From contig CAKZGB010000013.1 in assembly GCA_936911875.1 (NCBI GenBank), positions 1 to 64,000 of the forward strand: DNA of 64,000 nt, read 5' to 3'. Shown here in pieces: positions 7,051-16,573 of this stretch; position 1 is the stretch's first letter; each line of letters starts with the position of its first letter. The translations under genes were made by a program, and so were the position numbers. The DNA comes from an uncultured Lysobacteraceae bacterium (lineage in GTDB: Bacteria; Pseudomonadota; Gammaproteobacteria; Xanthomonadales; Xanthomonadaceae). The notes below the pieces were generated by a model. That model was not told the origin of the DNA and did not search any database. It worked only from the letters and a program-made list of their open reading frames with translations.

Positions 7051-9846
7051 TTAGAGTTTCGAACGAGTGGCCGACAGGCCTTCGAACTGGGCGCGCCAAT
7101 CGACCAGGCGCTGACGCTCCTGTTCCACAACGGCCGCCGGTGCATTGGCCACAAACGTCTCCGAAGCCAGCTTGTTTTCACACTTGGTGATCTCACCGGC
7201 AATGCGCTTGAGTTCCTTGTCCAGACGCGAACGTTCGGCATCCAAGTCGACCAGGCCTTCGAGTGGGACCAGCAGCGACATGTCGCCGACAACAGCAGCC
7301 GCAGCCGGCGGTGCATCGGCACCAGTTGCCAAGACTTGGATCGACTCGATCTTGTTCAAGAAGCGGATCGCCGCATCGAATTTGGTCAGGCGTGCGGTGT
7401 CGGTAGCCGAGGGTGAACCGATCAGCAGATTCACTTGCTTGGAAGGCGAGACGTTCAACTCCGAACGCACGCGACGCAGTGACGACACCAGGGCACGCAA
7501 CCATTCGATATCGGCAGTGGCGTCGGCATAGGCGCTGACATCGCCGGCTTGCGGATATGACTGCATCATCAGCGAGCCTTGCAGACCCAGACGCGGTGCC
7601 ACGGCTTGCCACAGCTGTTCGGTCACGAACGGAATCAGCGGATGCAACAGACGCAGCAGCGCGTCGAGCACGATCAGCAAGGTCTTGCGCGTCGAAACGG
7701 CAGCGGACGATTGCGCGTTGGCCAATGCCGGCTTGCTCAGCTCCAGGAACCAGTCGCAGAACGTGGTCCAGGCAAAGTCGTAAACACTTTGTGCCAGCAA
7801 GTCGAAGCGGTAAGCCGCGAAGTGATCGGAGACTTCGGCAGCGGTGCGCGACAGCTCCGACAGAATCCAACGTTCGGCATCGGTCTCGGGCACATGCGGC
7901 ACGGACAGATCGACGGTCACGCCTTCGGTATTCATCAGCACGAAGCGCGTGGCGTTCCACAGTTTGTTGCAGAAGTTCTTGTAGCCTTCGGCACGACCCA
8001 TGTCGAATTTGATGTCACGGCCGGGGCCGGCCAGCGAAGCCATGGTCAGACGCAGCGCATCGGCGCCGTGCGGTGCAATCCCTTGCGGGAATTCCTTGCG
8101 CGTCGCCTTTTCAATCTTGGGTGCATCGGTCGGCTTGAGCAGACCTGAGGTGCGCTTGGCGACCAGTGCATCGGCGGTGATGCCGTCGATGATGTCGAGC
8201 GGGTCCAGCACGTTGCCCTTGGACTTGGACATCTTCTTGCCGTCTTTGTCGCGGACCAGACCGGTGATGTAGACATCCTTGAACGGGATTTGCCCGACCA
8301 GTTCGTCCGTCATCATGATCATGCGGGCGACCCAGAAGAAGATGATGTCGAAACCTGTGACCAATACCGACGTCGGCAGATGCGCATCGAAACCGCGCTC
8401 GCTCATCAGCTCAGCGTTCGGCCAACCTTGCGTCGAGAACGGGAACATCGCCGAGGAGAACCATGTCTCCAGCACGTCGGCTTCCTGACGCAGCGACACG
8501 GACTCGCTCAGACCGTTGGCCTGACGCACTTCGGCCTCGTTGCGGCCCACATACACATTGCCTTGCTCGTCGTACCAGGCGGGAATGCGATGACCCCACC
8601 ACAGCTGACGCGAAATGGTCCAGTCCTGGATGTTTCCCAACCAGTGACGGTACGTGCTGATCCAGTTCGAAGGCACGAACTGCACATCACCCTTCTCGAC
8701 GATTTCGAGACCGCGGCGCGCCAGCGAGTCCATCTTCACGAACCACTGATCGGTGAGATAGGGTTCGATCACCTGTCCGCTGCGATCACCGCGCGGCACT
8801 TGCAGTTTGTGCGGCTTGGTTTCGATCAGGGCACCCATCGCATCGAGATCTTCGACCATCCGCTTGCGGGCGGCAAAGCGATCCAGTCCACGATACGCGG
8901 TCGGGATCTCATCGAGCGTGTCGATGATATGTGCGGTGTCGGTGAGCACATTGATCAGCGGTAGGTTATGACGTTGACCGACGGCATTGTCGTTGAAGTC
9001 GTGCGCAGGGGTGACCTTGACCACGCCGGTGCCGAACTCGCGATCGACATAATCATCGGCAATTACAGGCACTTCGCGACCGATCAGCGGCACTCGCACG
9101 CGCTTGCCGATCAGTCCGGTGTAGCGCTCGTCCTCGGGGTGGACCATGACGGCGGTATCGCCGAGCAAGGTTTCCGGACGCGTGGTGGCGACGATCACGT
9201 GGTCAGGTTCACCGGCTTGCGGATCGACCACGTCGTAGCGGATCGACCACAGGAAACCGTCTTCCTCTTCGGACACCACCTCGAGATCGGAGATCGCGGT
9301 CTTGAGCACCGGATCCCAGTTGACCAAGCGTTGGCCACGATAAATCAGGCCTTTCTCGTGCAAACGGACGAAGGCTTCAATGACGGCGTCCGAGGCCATC
9401 GGATCCATCGTGAACACAGAACGCGACCAGTCACCAGACGCGCCGAGACGACGCATCTGACGTTCAATGGTGTCGCCCGACTGACCCTTCCATTCCCAGA
9501 CCTTGTCGATAAACGCATCACGGCCTAGCGATTCACGCGTTTCGCCTTGGCCGGCGATGGCCAAGTTGCGCGACACCACCATTTCGGTGGCGATGCCGGC
9601 GTGGTCGGTGCCCATCTGCCACAGCGTACGGTAACCGCGCATGCGGTGATAGCGCACCAGCGTATCCATCAGCGTGTGCTGGAACGCGTGACCCATGTGC
9701 AAGGTGCCGGTAACGTTTGGCGGCGGCAGCAGGACGGTATACGACTCGCCGTTGCCTTGCGGCTTGAACAGCCCTTGCGACTCCCACTTTACGTACAGGT
9801 CGCTTTCAAAGCTGCCGGGTTCATAGCTGGGTTGCAGGGTGGTCAT
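7051..9846 (-). CDS. valS: Valyl-tRNA synthetase
   Basis: Class I aminoacyl-tRNA synthetase of 931 residues charging tRNA-Val. It has the HIGH signature as PPPNVTGTLHMGH near residue 45, the KMSKS loop as DGKKMSKSKGN, the CP1 editing domain between them, an anticodon-binding domain, and a C-terminal coiled-coil arm (RLDKELKRIAGEITKCENKLAS). The frame is open further upstream to 10026, but the ATG at 9846 gives the normal N-terminus MTTLQPSYEPG. It lies downstream of pepA and holC on the same strand, the standard gammaproteobacterial pepA-holC-valS order. Confidence 0.97.
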   Translation of the reverse strand: MTTLQPSYEPGSFESDLYVKWESQGLFKPQGNGESYTVLLPPPNVTGTLHMGHAFQHTLMDTLVRYHRMRGYRTLWQMGTDHAGIATEMVVSRNLAIAGQGETRESLGRDAFIDKVWEWKGQSGDTIERQMRRLGASGDWSRSVFTMDPMASDAVIEAFVRLHEKGLIYRGQRLVNWDPVLKTAISDLEVVSEEEDGFLWSIRYDVVDPQAGEPDHVIVATTRPETLLGDTAVMVHPEDERYTGLIGKRVRVPLIGREVPVIADDYVDREFGTGVVKVTPAHDFNDNAVGQRHNLPLINVLTDTAHIIDTLDEIPTAYRGLDRFAARKRMVEDLDAMGALIETKPHKLQVPRGDRSGQVIEPYLTDQWFVKMDSLARRGLEIVEKGDVQFVPSNWISTYRHWLGNIQDWTISRQLWWGHRIPAWYDEQGNVYVGRNEAEVRQANGLSESVSLRQEADVLETWFSSAMFPFSTQGWPNAELMSERGFDAHLPTSVLVTGFDIIFFWVARMIMMTDELVGQIPFKDVYITGLVRDKDGKKMSKSKGNVLDPLDIIDGITADALVAKRTSGLLKPTDAPKIEKATRKEFPQGIAPHGADALRLTMASLAGPGRDIKFDMGRAEGYKNFCNKLWNATRFVLMNTEGVTVDLSVPHVPETDAERWILSELSRTAAEVSDHFAAYRFDLLAQSVYDFAWTTFCDWFLELSKPALANAQSSAAVSTRKTLLIVLDALLRLLHPLIPFVTEQLWQAVAPRLGLQGSLMMQSYPQAGDVSAYADATADIEWLRALVSSLRRVRSELNVSPSKQVNLLIGSPSATDTARLTKFDAAIRFLNKIESIQVLATGADAPPAAAAVVGDMSLLVPLEGLVDLDAERSRLDKELKRIAGEITKCENKLASETFVANAPAAVVEQERQRLVDWRAQFEGLSATRSKL

Positions 9847-9889
9847 AGGGAAAACAGCCGAGTAATAGGGAGTAAAAAATTCAGAGCGA

Positions 9890-10321
9890 TCACATGTCGA
9901 ACTTTTGCAGCGCCATGCCGCGCGCTTTGTAATCACGCCAGCGGGCACGCAACGGTTCGCGGGCGGATTCATCATCGGGAACCACTTCGAGCACACGCTC
10001 AAAGGAACCGGCAACCGCATCGTCACGCAGATTGATCACGACCGGGCGCATGGGCGTGTCATGTTCCGGCGCGGCAATCAGGATGGGGGTAAGGTCATCC
10101 TGCTCGTCACTCACGATCTGATGCGGAATGAAGGCATCGGGATCGAACGACCACAACAGATCGTCGATGGCCTCTGCCTGTGCCTGATCGCGCGCACAAA
10201 TCAGCGTCCACAGCCCCGCGCTGTTGGCCTTGCGGGCCAGTTCGCAGACCAGCAGCAAAGGTTCCTGTTTAAAGCGATCTTTGCTGATGACATAGAAGTC
10301 AGCGCGGGACGGGGAAGTCAT
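9890..10321 (-). CDS. holC: DNA polymerase III subunit chi
   Basis: Chi subunit (143 residues) of the clamp-loader complex, linking polymerase III to SSB through psi. Family features are the N-terminal DFYVISKDRFKQEPLLLVCELARKA helix region, the LICARDQAQAEAIDDLLWSFDPDAFIPH block and the LRDD motif further on. It lies between pepA and valS as in most Gammaproteobacteria. A possible psi partner gene is at 2740. Confidence 0.93.
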   Translation of the reverse strand: MTSPSRADFYVISKDRFKQEPLLLVCELARKANSAGLWTLICARDQAQAEAIDDLLWSFDPDAFIPHQIVSDEQDDLTPILIAAPEHDTPMRPVVINLRDDAVAGSFERVLEVVPDDESAREPLRARWRDYKARGMALQKFDM

Positions 10322-10360
10322 GTGCGGTTTCGTCAGTTATAAATGCGGCTCAACAGCAGA

Positions 10361-11857
10361 TCAGGCGGCAGGAGCCGTGGCGCGGTCCATCAGCCATTGC
10401 GACAGCAGACCGACCGGGCGACCGGTGGCCATGCCGCGCTTGCCTTCGTCCGAAGCCGAACCGGCGATGTCCAAGTGAGCCCAACGCTGACCCTCGGTGA
10501 AGCGAGCCAGGAAGCAGCCGGCCGTAATGGCACCGGCCCAACGGCCACCGACGTTGTACACATCGGCAAAGGTCGAATCGATCATCGACTGGTATTCGTC
10601 CCACAGCGGCAAACGCCACGCGCGGTCGAACACTTCTTCACCGGCGTTGAGCAGTTCGCCCGCCAGGTCATCGTGCTTGGACATCAGGCCCGAAGCGTAC
10701 TTGCCCAGTGCGACCATGCAGGCGCCGGTCAAGGTAGCCACGTCGACCAGCGCCGCGGGTTCAAAGCGTTGCGCGTAGGTCAGCGCATCGCACAGGATCA
10801 GACGGCCTTCGGCATCGGTGTTACCGACTTCGATGGTCTTGCCCGACATGCTGGTCAGTACATCGGAAGGACGATAGGCATCGGCGTCGGGCATGTTTTC
10901 GACGGCCGGCACAATGACATGCAGATTCACCGGCAGATTCAGACCCACGGTGGCCACAAAGGTGCCCATCACGGTCGCAGCGCCGCACATGTCGAACTTC
11001 ATTTCCTCAATACCGCCTTGGGTCTTGAGGTTGATGCCGCCGGTATCAAAGGTGATGCCCTTGCCGACCAGCACGTAAGGCTTGGCATCGCCGGCGCCGT
11101 TGTACGACAGCACGATCAGCTTGGGACGGTTGGCCGAGCCGCGACCCACGGCGAGCAGCGAACCCATACCGAGCTCCTGCATCTGATGCTCATTGAGCAC
11201 CTCGCACGAGGTGGTCGGGAATTTGGCCGCAAACTTGGTGGCCTGTTCGGCCAGGTACGACGGATTGCAGATGTTCGGCGGCAGATTGCCCAGTTCCCGT
11301 GCGAAGCGAACGCCATTGCTCACTGCAATGCCTTGCGACAGGGCCAACTCGTCGTCCCCCAGCACGGTCCAGCGTTCCAGACGCGGTTCGGCCTTGGCCT
11401 TTTCGCGTGCGGCGGCGCCGAGCGTCGCATCGTAACGGTAATTGGCGTGGTCGGCCGCAATGATGGCCTGGCGGATGGCCCAGCCGGTGTCGCGACCCTT
11501 GACCGGCACTTCGGCGATGGTGAACACCGCGTGTGCAGCCGGGCCGGCCTTGAGGAAGCGGGCAGCATCGCCCACGGCCTTGAGATATTGAGGAACCGCA
11601 AACAGATCCGGCTTGCCCAGACCGATGACTAGCACGCGCGGCGCGGTGACGCCGGGCAGGTCATGCAGCAGCGTGGTCTTGCCGGTTTTGCCACTGACAT
11701 CCCCACGCGTCAGCAGGGCCGTCAGGCGACCGCCCGAAGCGGAATCAATGGCAGCTGCGGAGGCGCTGAGCGTGTTATCGGCGAACACCCCGACCACGAT
11801 GCAGTCGGCGGCGACAGAGGCGACGGCCTCACGAGTCAGATCGTATTGCAGGGTCAT
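10361..11857 (-). CDS. pepA: Leucyl aminopeptidase (M17)
   Basis: Cytosolic M17 metallo-aminopeptidase of 498 residues that removes N-terminal residues from peptides. Its relatives can also bind DNA and act in Xer recombination in E. coli. The M17 signature NTDAEGRLILCDAL is present, with the metal-binding GKGITFDTGGINLK upstream. It is the first gene of the leftward pepA-holC-valS set and diverges from lptF, leaving 88 bp for both promoters. Confidence 0.96.
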   Translation of the reverse strand: MTLQYDLTREAVASVAADCIVVGVFADNTLSASAAAIDSASGGRLTALLTRGDVSGKTGKTTLLHDLPGVTAPRVLVIGLGKPDLFAVPQYLKAVGDAARFLKAGPAAHAVFTIAEVPVKGRDTGWAIRQAIIAADHANYRYDATLGAAAREKAKAEPRLERWTVLGDDELALSQGIAVSNGVRFARELGNLPPNICNPSYLAEQATKFAAKFPTTSCEVLNEHQMQELGMGSLLAVGRGSANRPKLIVLSYNGAGDAKPYVLVGKGITFDTGGINLKTQGGIEEMKFDMCGAATVMGTFVATVGLNLPVNLHVIVPAVENMPDADAYRPSDVLTSMSGKTIEVGNTDAEGRLILCDALTYAQRFEPAALVDVATLTGACMVALGKYASGLMSKHDDLAGELLNAGEEVFDRAWRLPLWDEYQSMIDSTFADVYNVGGRWAGAITAGCFLARFTEGQRWAHLDIAGSASDEGKRGMATGRPVGLLSQWLMDRATAPAA

Positions 11858-11945
11858 TAATCGCGGGTCCCGTAAATCTCGTTAAAATGAACCGTATATT
11901 TTAGCCCATGCGGGCTACCCACCCAACGGCGGTACACTCCGATCT

Positions 11946-13055
11946 ATGGCCAAACTCGATTCGTATCTGACCAAGGAACTGGCCGGAGCCACGTTTGCCA
12001 CCGCCATTGTGCTGTTTGTGGTGTCGGTGGGAGCGGCTTTTACCGATGTGCTGCGCGACATTGCCGAGGGCAAGGTGCCTGCAGGCATGATGCTGTCGCA
12101 GCTGGGACTGGTTCTGGTGGGCGCCACGCCCATCATCCTGCCCTTGGCGCTGATGCTCGGGATCATGCTGGCCGTCGGCCGACTCTACCGCGACTCGGAA
12201 ATGCCGGTGATCCACGCTGCCGGCGTGGGCCCCAAGCGCTTTTTGCGCCCGCTGATGTATGTGGTGGCCCCGATTCTGCTGGTCGTGGGCATCGCCTCGA
12301 TCTGGCTGGGTCCTGCTGCCAAGGCCGAGTCGGCCAAAATGATCTCGGCCGCCAACCGCAATCTGGTCGTGGCCGGCCTGACGCCCGGTTCGTTCACGGA
12401 GCTGCCCAACGGCGCCGGCGTTGTCTTCGTCGGTTCTACCAATGACGAAGGCTCGGACCTCTCCGATATTTTTGTCTATCGCCAGAACGAAAAGCGCATG
12501 GACATCACGTCGGCACCTAGTGCCAGTGTGGTGATTGATGACAACGGTCGCCGCTTCATTTCGCTAAAAGACGGTTTTGAGGTCGAAGGCGCTCGCGACG
12601 GCAGCAAGGACTATCGCCTGCTACGCTATAAAAAGAATGACGTGCTGATGCCCGAGGGCGAGAGCAAGTACGACGCCAATTCACCGGAATACCGGCCGTT
12701 TATGACCCTGATCGGTGATTCCGATCCGAAGGCACAAGCGCAACTGCATTACCGTCTGACACCGCTGTTCCTGACTTTGGCCTTTGCACTGATGGCGGTG
12801 CCGCTGGCCCGCAGCATGCCGCGCCAGGCGCGCTACGGTCGCGTGATGTTCGGTTTTCTGCTGTACATGGTCGCGTTCGACCTGATGCTGCTGTCGCGCA
12901 ACTGGATCGAAGACGGCAAGCTGCCGAGCGGTTTGGGCATGTGGTGGATTTCGCTGCCGCTGCTGCTGGCCGGGGTCTATATGTATCTGCGCGATGGCCG
13001 CATGGCCACCCCGAAAATCTCGCTGCCCTTGCCCCGTAAAGGGAGTGCCGCATGA
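11946..13055 (+). CDS. lptF: LPS export system permease LptF
   Basis: Inner-membrane permease subunit (369 residues) of the LptB2FG transporter that extracts lipopolysaccharide from the inner membrane. It has two N-terminal membrane helices, a large periplasmic beta-jellyroll region (about residues 120-270) and C-terminal helices containing MAVPLARSMPRQARYGR. It overlaps lptG by 4 bp (ATGA). A small hairpin, TAGCCC/GGGCTA, lies at 11902-11917 in the leader. Confidence 0.94.
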   Translation: MAKLDSYLTKELAGATFATAIVLFVVSVGAAFTDVLRDIAEGKVPAGMMLSQLGLVLVGATPIILPLALMLGIMLAVGRLYRDSEMPVIHAAGVGPKRFLRPLMYVVAPILLVVGIASIWLGPAAKAESAKMISAANRNLVVAGLTPGSFTELPNGAGVVFVGSTNDEGSDLSDIFVYRQNEKRMDITSAPSASVVIDDNGRRFISLKDGFEVEGARDGSKDYRLLRYKKNDVLMPEGESKYDANSPEYRPFMTLIGDSDPKAQAQLHYRLTPLFLTLAFALMAVPLARSMPRQARYGRVMFGFLLYMVAFDLMLLSRNWIEDGKLPSGLGMWWISLPLLLAGVYMYLRDGRMATPKISLPLPRKGSAA

Positions 13056-14152
13056 GGTTGTTGCCGAAAATCCACGATCTCTACATCGGTCGCACGGTTC
13101 TGCTGATGGTCATCGGCGTGTGGGCCGTCATGCTGGGTCTGGACCTGACCTTGGGTTTTGCCGATGAGTTCAACCGCGTCGGCAAGGGCAATTACGGCGT
13201 GCTGCAGGCCATCACTTACATGGTCTACACCATCCCGCGCCGTCTCTATCAGCTGTTTCCCTACGCGGCGGTGATCGGTGCGCTGATGGCGCTCGGTAAC
13301 CTGGCGGCCTCTTCGGAACTGACGGCGCTGCGGGCACTGGGCCTGTCGCGCAGGCGTCTGGGCCTGTCAGTGGCGGCGGCGATCGCCTTGCTGACGGCGC
13401 TGATGGTGATCTCCGGTGAAACCCTGGGGCCTTGGGGTGAGCGCGCTGCCGATGCGTTGCGTGCTTCCAAGACCTCTAAAGACATGATCGTGGCGCGCTA
13501 TTCGGGCGTCTGGGCGCGCGAGGGCGAGTTCATCATCAATGCGCAAGGCGGTCAGGAAAAAGACGACGGCAAGCGCAGCTGGGTCGAACTGCAGGATCTG
13601 CGTCTGTTCGAATTCGCGCCCAACGGGCAGCTCAAAACCATCACGCACGCCAATACCGGTGTGCACACGGGCGATGGCTGGGACTTGAGCCAGGTCACCA
13701 AGACGACCTTCGCCGACCGTTCCATCAAGGAAGATAAGCTGCCCAGCATGCATTGGGTGTCTAAGCTCGATGCGACCTCGCTTGGTGCCGACATTGATCG
13801 GCCGCGTTATCTGAGTGCGCAACAGCTCAAGGCCGGTATGGAATACCGTGAGCGCAACAAGCTCAAGGCCTCCGATTTCGAGGAGTTCTACTGGGGCCGC
13901 TGGTTCTATCCGATCAATATTCTGGCGCTGTGTCTGGCCGCCATTCCGTTCGCGTTCGGTACCTTGCGTTCGGGTGGTCTGGGCAAGCGACTGTTTATTG
14001 GCATCGTGTTCGGTCTGGCGTTCTTCCTGCTGCAATCCACGTTTGTGGAATTTGCCAAGGTTTATAAGCTCGATCTGCGCGTCGGTTACGCCGTGCCCAC
14101 TGTGGTGATGTTGCTGTTCGCTTATATCCTGTTCCGGCGTAAATCCGGATGA
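13052..14152 (+). CDS. lptG: LPS export system permease LptG
   Basis: Second permease subunit (366 residues) of LptB2FG, partner of LptF. It has the same layout: N-terminal transmembrane helices, a coupling segment (ELTALRALGLSRRRLGLSV), a periplasmic domain and C-terminal helices (FPINILALCLAAIPFAFGTLRSGGLG). It starts within the lptF stop and its own stop overlaps the next ATG, giving a tightly coupled run lptF-lptG-RDD gene-xerD. Confidence 0.94.
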   Translation: MRLLPKIHDLYIGRTVLLMVIGVWAVMLGLDLTLGFADEFNRVGKGNYGVLQAITYMVYTIPRRLYQLFPYAAVIGALMALGNLAASSELTALRALGLSRRRLGLSVAAAIALLTALMVISGETLGPWGERAADALRASKTSKDMIVARYSGVWAREGEFIINAQGGQEKDDGKRSWVELQDLRLFEFAPNGQLKTITHANTGVHTGDGWDLSQVTKTTFADRSIKEDKLPSMHWVSKLDATSLGADIDRPRYLSAQQLKAGMEYRERNKLKASDFEEFYWGRWFYPINILALCLAAIPFAFGTLRSGGLGKRLFIGIVFGLAFFLLQSTFVEFAKVYKLDLRVGYAVPTVVMLLFAYILFRRKSG

Positions 14153-14640
14153 CTGCAACGACCCGTCCGCAACAAGCTGCAGCATCACAGGTCGTACAAC
14201 CCGCACGCATCGGTCGGCGCCTGATCGGCCTCGTTTACGACGTTTTTCCTGCGCTGGCCTTGTGGTTTGTCGTCGTGGTGCTGTTTTTAGCCTTGCATTA
14301 CTGGCGCTTGAGCGTCACGCAAGGTGCAGACTACGCGCAGCAGCACGCAGCCATTTTGCCCGGCGGACTCGAGTCGTTTCTGCTGTTCTGCACTTTGTTT
14401 GGCATTACCGGTTTGTATGCCACCGTCAGTTGGCACCGTGGCGGTCAGACCATCGGCATGAAGCCGTTCCGCAGCTATGTGGTCGATGAGCGCGGCGAGT
14501 TCGCTTCTTACAAACAACTGTGGATTCGTTTTCTGGTTGGCCTGATTGCCTTGCCGATCGGTTTTTGGGTGGCGCTATTCCGTAAGGATCGCCTGACCCT
14601 TCACGATCTGATTTCGCATACCCGTTTCATTAAACGGTGA
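14149..14640 (+). CDS. RDD family membrane protein
   Basis: Small membrane protein of 163 residues with the RDD domain: ARIGRRLIGLVYDVFPALALWF at the start, then GGQTIGMKPFRSYVVDERG and a C-terminal RKDRLTLHDLISHTRFI. It has three or four predicted membrane helices. Its function is not established; some RDD proteins act in ion or compatible-solute transport. It overlaps lptG by 4 bp and xerD by 1 bp. Confidence 0.88.
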   Translation: MTATTRPQQAAASQVVQPARIGRRLIGLVYDVFPALALWFVVVVLFLALHYWRLSVTQGADYAQQHAAILPGGLESFLLFCTLFGITGLYATVSWHRGGQTIGMKPFRSYVVDERGEFASYKQLWIRFLVGLIALPIGFWVALFRKDRLTLHDLISHTRFIKR

Positions 14641-15611
14641 TGAGCACCAAGTCGCAGGGCATAACCAATCGACGCCAGCAGGCACAGCAACGGCCGGCGG
14701 TGGAGGCCGGTGACGCGACATGGATTGCACAATTTATCGAGGCCATCTGGGCCGAACAGGGTTTGGCACGCGCATCGCTGCAGGCCTATCGCACGGATCT
14801 CGAAGGCTTGAGCCGCTGGCGATCGGATGCGGGCGGTGTTGCATCTCAGGGCTTGCATCAGTTCGATCAGGCCACCTTGTTTGATTACCTGGCGTTTCGC
14901 GCCGGACAGCATTATTCGCCGCGCAGCAATGCCAGATTGCTGACCACCATGCGGGCCTTTTACGGCTGGATGCTGCGGCAAGGCCATCGTACCGATGATC
15001 CTACGGCGTTACTGCAACCTCCCAAATTGCCGCGCTCCTTGCCCAAGGCACTGAGCGAAAATCAGGTCAGCGCATTGCTGATCGCACCCGATGACAGCCG
15101 GCCGGAAGGCCTGCGCGATCGCGCCATGCTGGAGCTGATGTACGCCTCGGGCTTGCGGGTGAGTGAGCTGGTGGGGTTGCCTTCGACAGCGGTCAATTTG
15201 CGTCAGGGCGTGCTGCGCGTGATGGGCAAGGGCAGCAAGGAGCGGCTGGTGCCGCTGGGCGATGAGGCCCAACACTGGCTGCAGCGGTATCTCAACGAGT
15301 CCCGTCCGCAATTGGCCGGCAAAAAACCGGTGGCCGAGCTGTTTCTGACGGGCAAGGCTGAGCCGCTGAACCGGCAGCAGTTCTGGCGTGACATCAAGCG
15401 GTATGCGGCGGTGGCCGGTGTGGATCCCGACAAAGTGTCCCCGCACGGGCTGCGGCACAGTTTTGCTACCCATCTGCTCAATCACGGGGCGGATCTGAGG
15501 GCGCTGCAGATGCTGCTGGGGCACAGCTCGCTCAGCACGACGCAGATTTATACGCTGGTCGCACGTGAGCAACTTAAACAGTTGCACGCCAAGCACCACC
15601 CGCGAGGCTGA
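14640..15611 (+). CDS. xerD: Site-specific tyrosine recombinase XerD
   Basis: With XerC it resolves chromosome dimers at dif. The 323-residue protein has an N-terminal SAM-like DNA-binding domain and a C-terminal catalytic domain with R173 (ASGLRVSELVG), the beta-hairpin lysine in GKGSKERLVPL, the HGLRH motif, the LLGHSSLSTTQ histidine and nucleophile Y304 (IYTLV). The ATG at 14640 overlaps the RDD stop (TGATG); a GTG one codon earlier is also possible. The order xerD-dsbC is shared with E. coli. Confidence 0.94.
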   Translation: MSTKSQGITNRRQQAQQRPAVEAGDATWIAQFIEAIWAEQGLARASLQAYRTDLEGLSRWRSDAGGVASQGLHQFDQATLFDYLAFRAGQHYSPRSNARLLTTMRAFYGWMLRQGHRTDDPTALLQPPKLPRSLPKALSENQVSALLIAPDDSRPEGLRDRAMLELMYASGLRVSELVGLPSTAVNLRQGVLRVMGKGSKERLVPLGDEAQHWLQRYLNESRPQLAGKKPVAELFLTGKAEPLNRQQFWRDIKRYAAVAGVDPDKVSPHGLRHSFATHLLNHGADLRALQMLLGHSSLSTTQIYTLVAREQLKQLHAKHHPRG

Positions 15612-15629
15612 CTGCGCCATTGGCGCAGT
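15611..15629 (+). terminator. Hairpin directly after xerD
   Basis: Perfect 8-bp stem ACTGCGCC/GGCGCAGT with a 3-base loop, one base after the xerD stop. No T-run follows, so it may act as a transcript-stabilising or weak termination structure ahead of dsbC rather than a strong terminator. Confidence 0.4.
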
Positions 15630-15677
15630 GCCATAATGGCGGATTCCGAGTTAAAAGCGGTGAGATTTCCCTTGAAT

Positions 15678-16520
15678 ATGCGTGCAATCCAAAAACTGGT
15701 ACTCACTGTAGTGGTCGGCGGCTTTAGTCTGGCGGCCTGTGCCCAACAGGGTTCGGCCGATCAGGCCAAGGCCAAGGCGGCGCAAGTACCTGTGGCCAAA
15801 ACCACCTTGCCCGGTCGCGATGTCGCCGTCACCCCCGGCACTGCCGATGCGCGCGCTCTGGATGCCGTGAAACGCTTCAACCCGGGCATTGTGGTGGAAA
15901 ACATCAGTGCCGCGCCGATTCCCGGTTTCCGGCAGATGATCATCGGCGGCCAAGTGGTGTACGTCAGTGACGATGGCAAGTACGTCTTCCTGGCCGGTCA
16001 AGGCGGTGGTCTGTTCAACGCCGACTCGCAAGCCAATCTGTCCGAAGATGCCTTGGCTGCCGAGCGCGTGCGTCTGCTCAAGACCATTCCGCAGTCGGAT
16101 CGCATCGTATTCAGCCCGGCCAACCCCAAGTACACGATTACCGTCTTCACCGACATTGAGTGCGGATTCTGCCGCAAGCTGCACAGCGAGATGGCCGAGA
16201 TCAACAAACTGGGCATCGCGGTCGAGTACTTGGCGTTTCCGCGTCAGGGTCTGGGATCCAAGGACTATGTGGACATGATCTCGGTGTGGTGTTCGGCCGA
16301 TCGCAAGGCGGCACTGACCAATGCCAAGAACGGCGGCAAAGTGCAGGCCAAGGATTGCCAGAACACGGTTGCTGCTCAGTATGTGGTCGGGCAGCGCTCC
16401 GGCCTGACGGGTACGCCGATGATTCTGGCCGAAGACGGTCAGATGATTGGCGGATATCTGCCGCCGGCCGTGCTGAAACAGCGACTGGATGCGTGGGCCG
16501 CGTCTAAATCCAAGGGCTAA
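15678..16520 (+). CDS. dsbC: Thiol:disulfide isomerase DsbC family (lipoprotein-like)
   Basis: Periplasmic disulfide isomerase that shuffles wrong disulfides and is kept reduced by DsbD. Starting at the ATG at 15678 gives a 280-residue protein with a signal peptide ending SLAACAQQ, a lipobox, so it may be lipid-anchored; a longer in-frame ATG lies at 15636. The N-terminal dimerisation domain is followed by a thioredoxin fold with the active-site CGFC at C162 and C165, and the TGTPMILAEDG cis-proline loop. Gene order xerD-dsbC supports the call. Confidence 0.9.
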   Translation: MRAIQKLVLTVVVGGFSLAACAQQGSADQAKAKAAQVPVAKTTLPGRDVAVTPGTADARALDAVKRFNPGIVVENISAAPIPGFRQMIIGGQVVYVSDDGKYVFLAGQGGGLFNADSQANLSEDALAAERVRLLKTIPQSDRIVFSPANPKYTITVFTDIECGFCRKLHSEMAEINKLGIAVEYLAFPRQGLGSKDYVDMISVWCSADRKAALTNAKNGGKVQAKDCQNTVAAQYVVGQRSGLTGTPMILAEDGQMIGGYLPPAVLKQRLDAWAASKSKG

Positions 16521-16545
16521 CTCGGGGCAGGCGGCACGGCTGGCT

Positions 16546-16551
16546 TATAAT
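16546..16551 (+). promoter_or_regulatory. Probable purL promoter -10
   Basis: Consensus TATAAT 22 bp before the purL ATG, in the 53-bp gap after dsbC. No good -35 is visible at the right distance, so strength is uncertain. Confidence 0.4.
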
Positions 16552-16573
16552 ACGGGGTCCCTGACGACTCCGA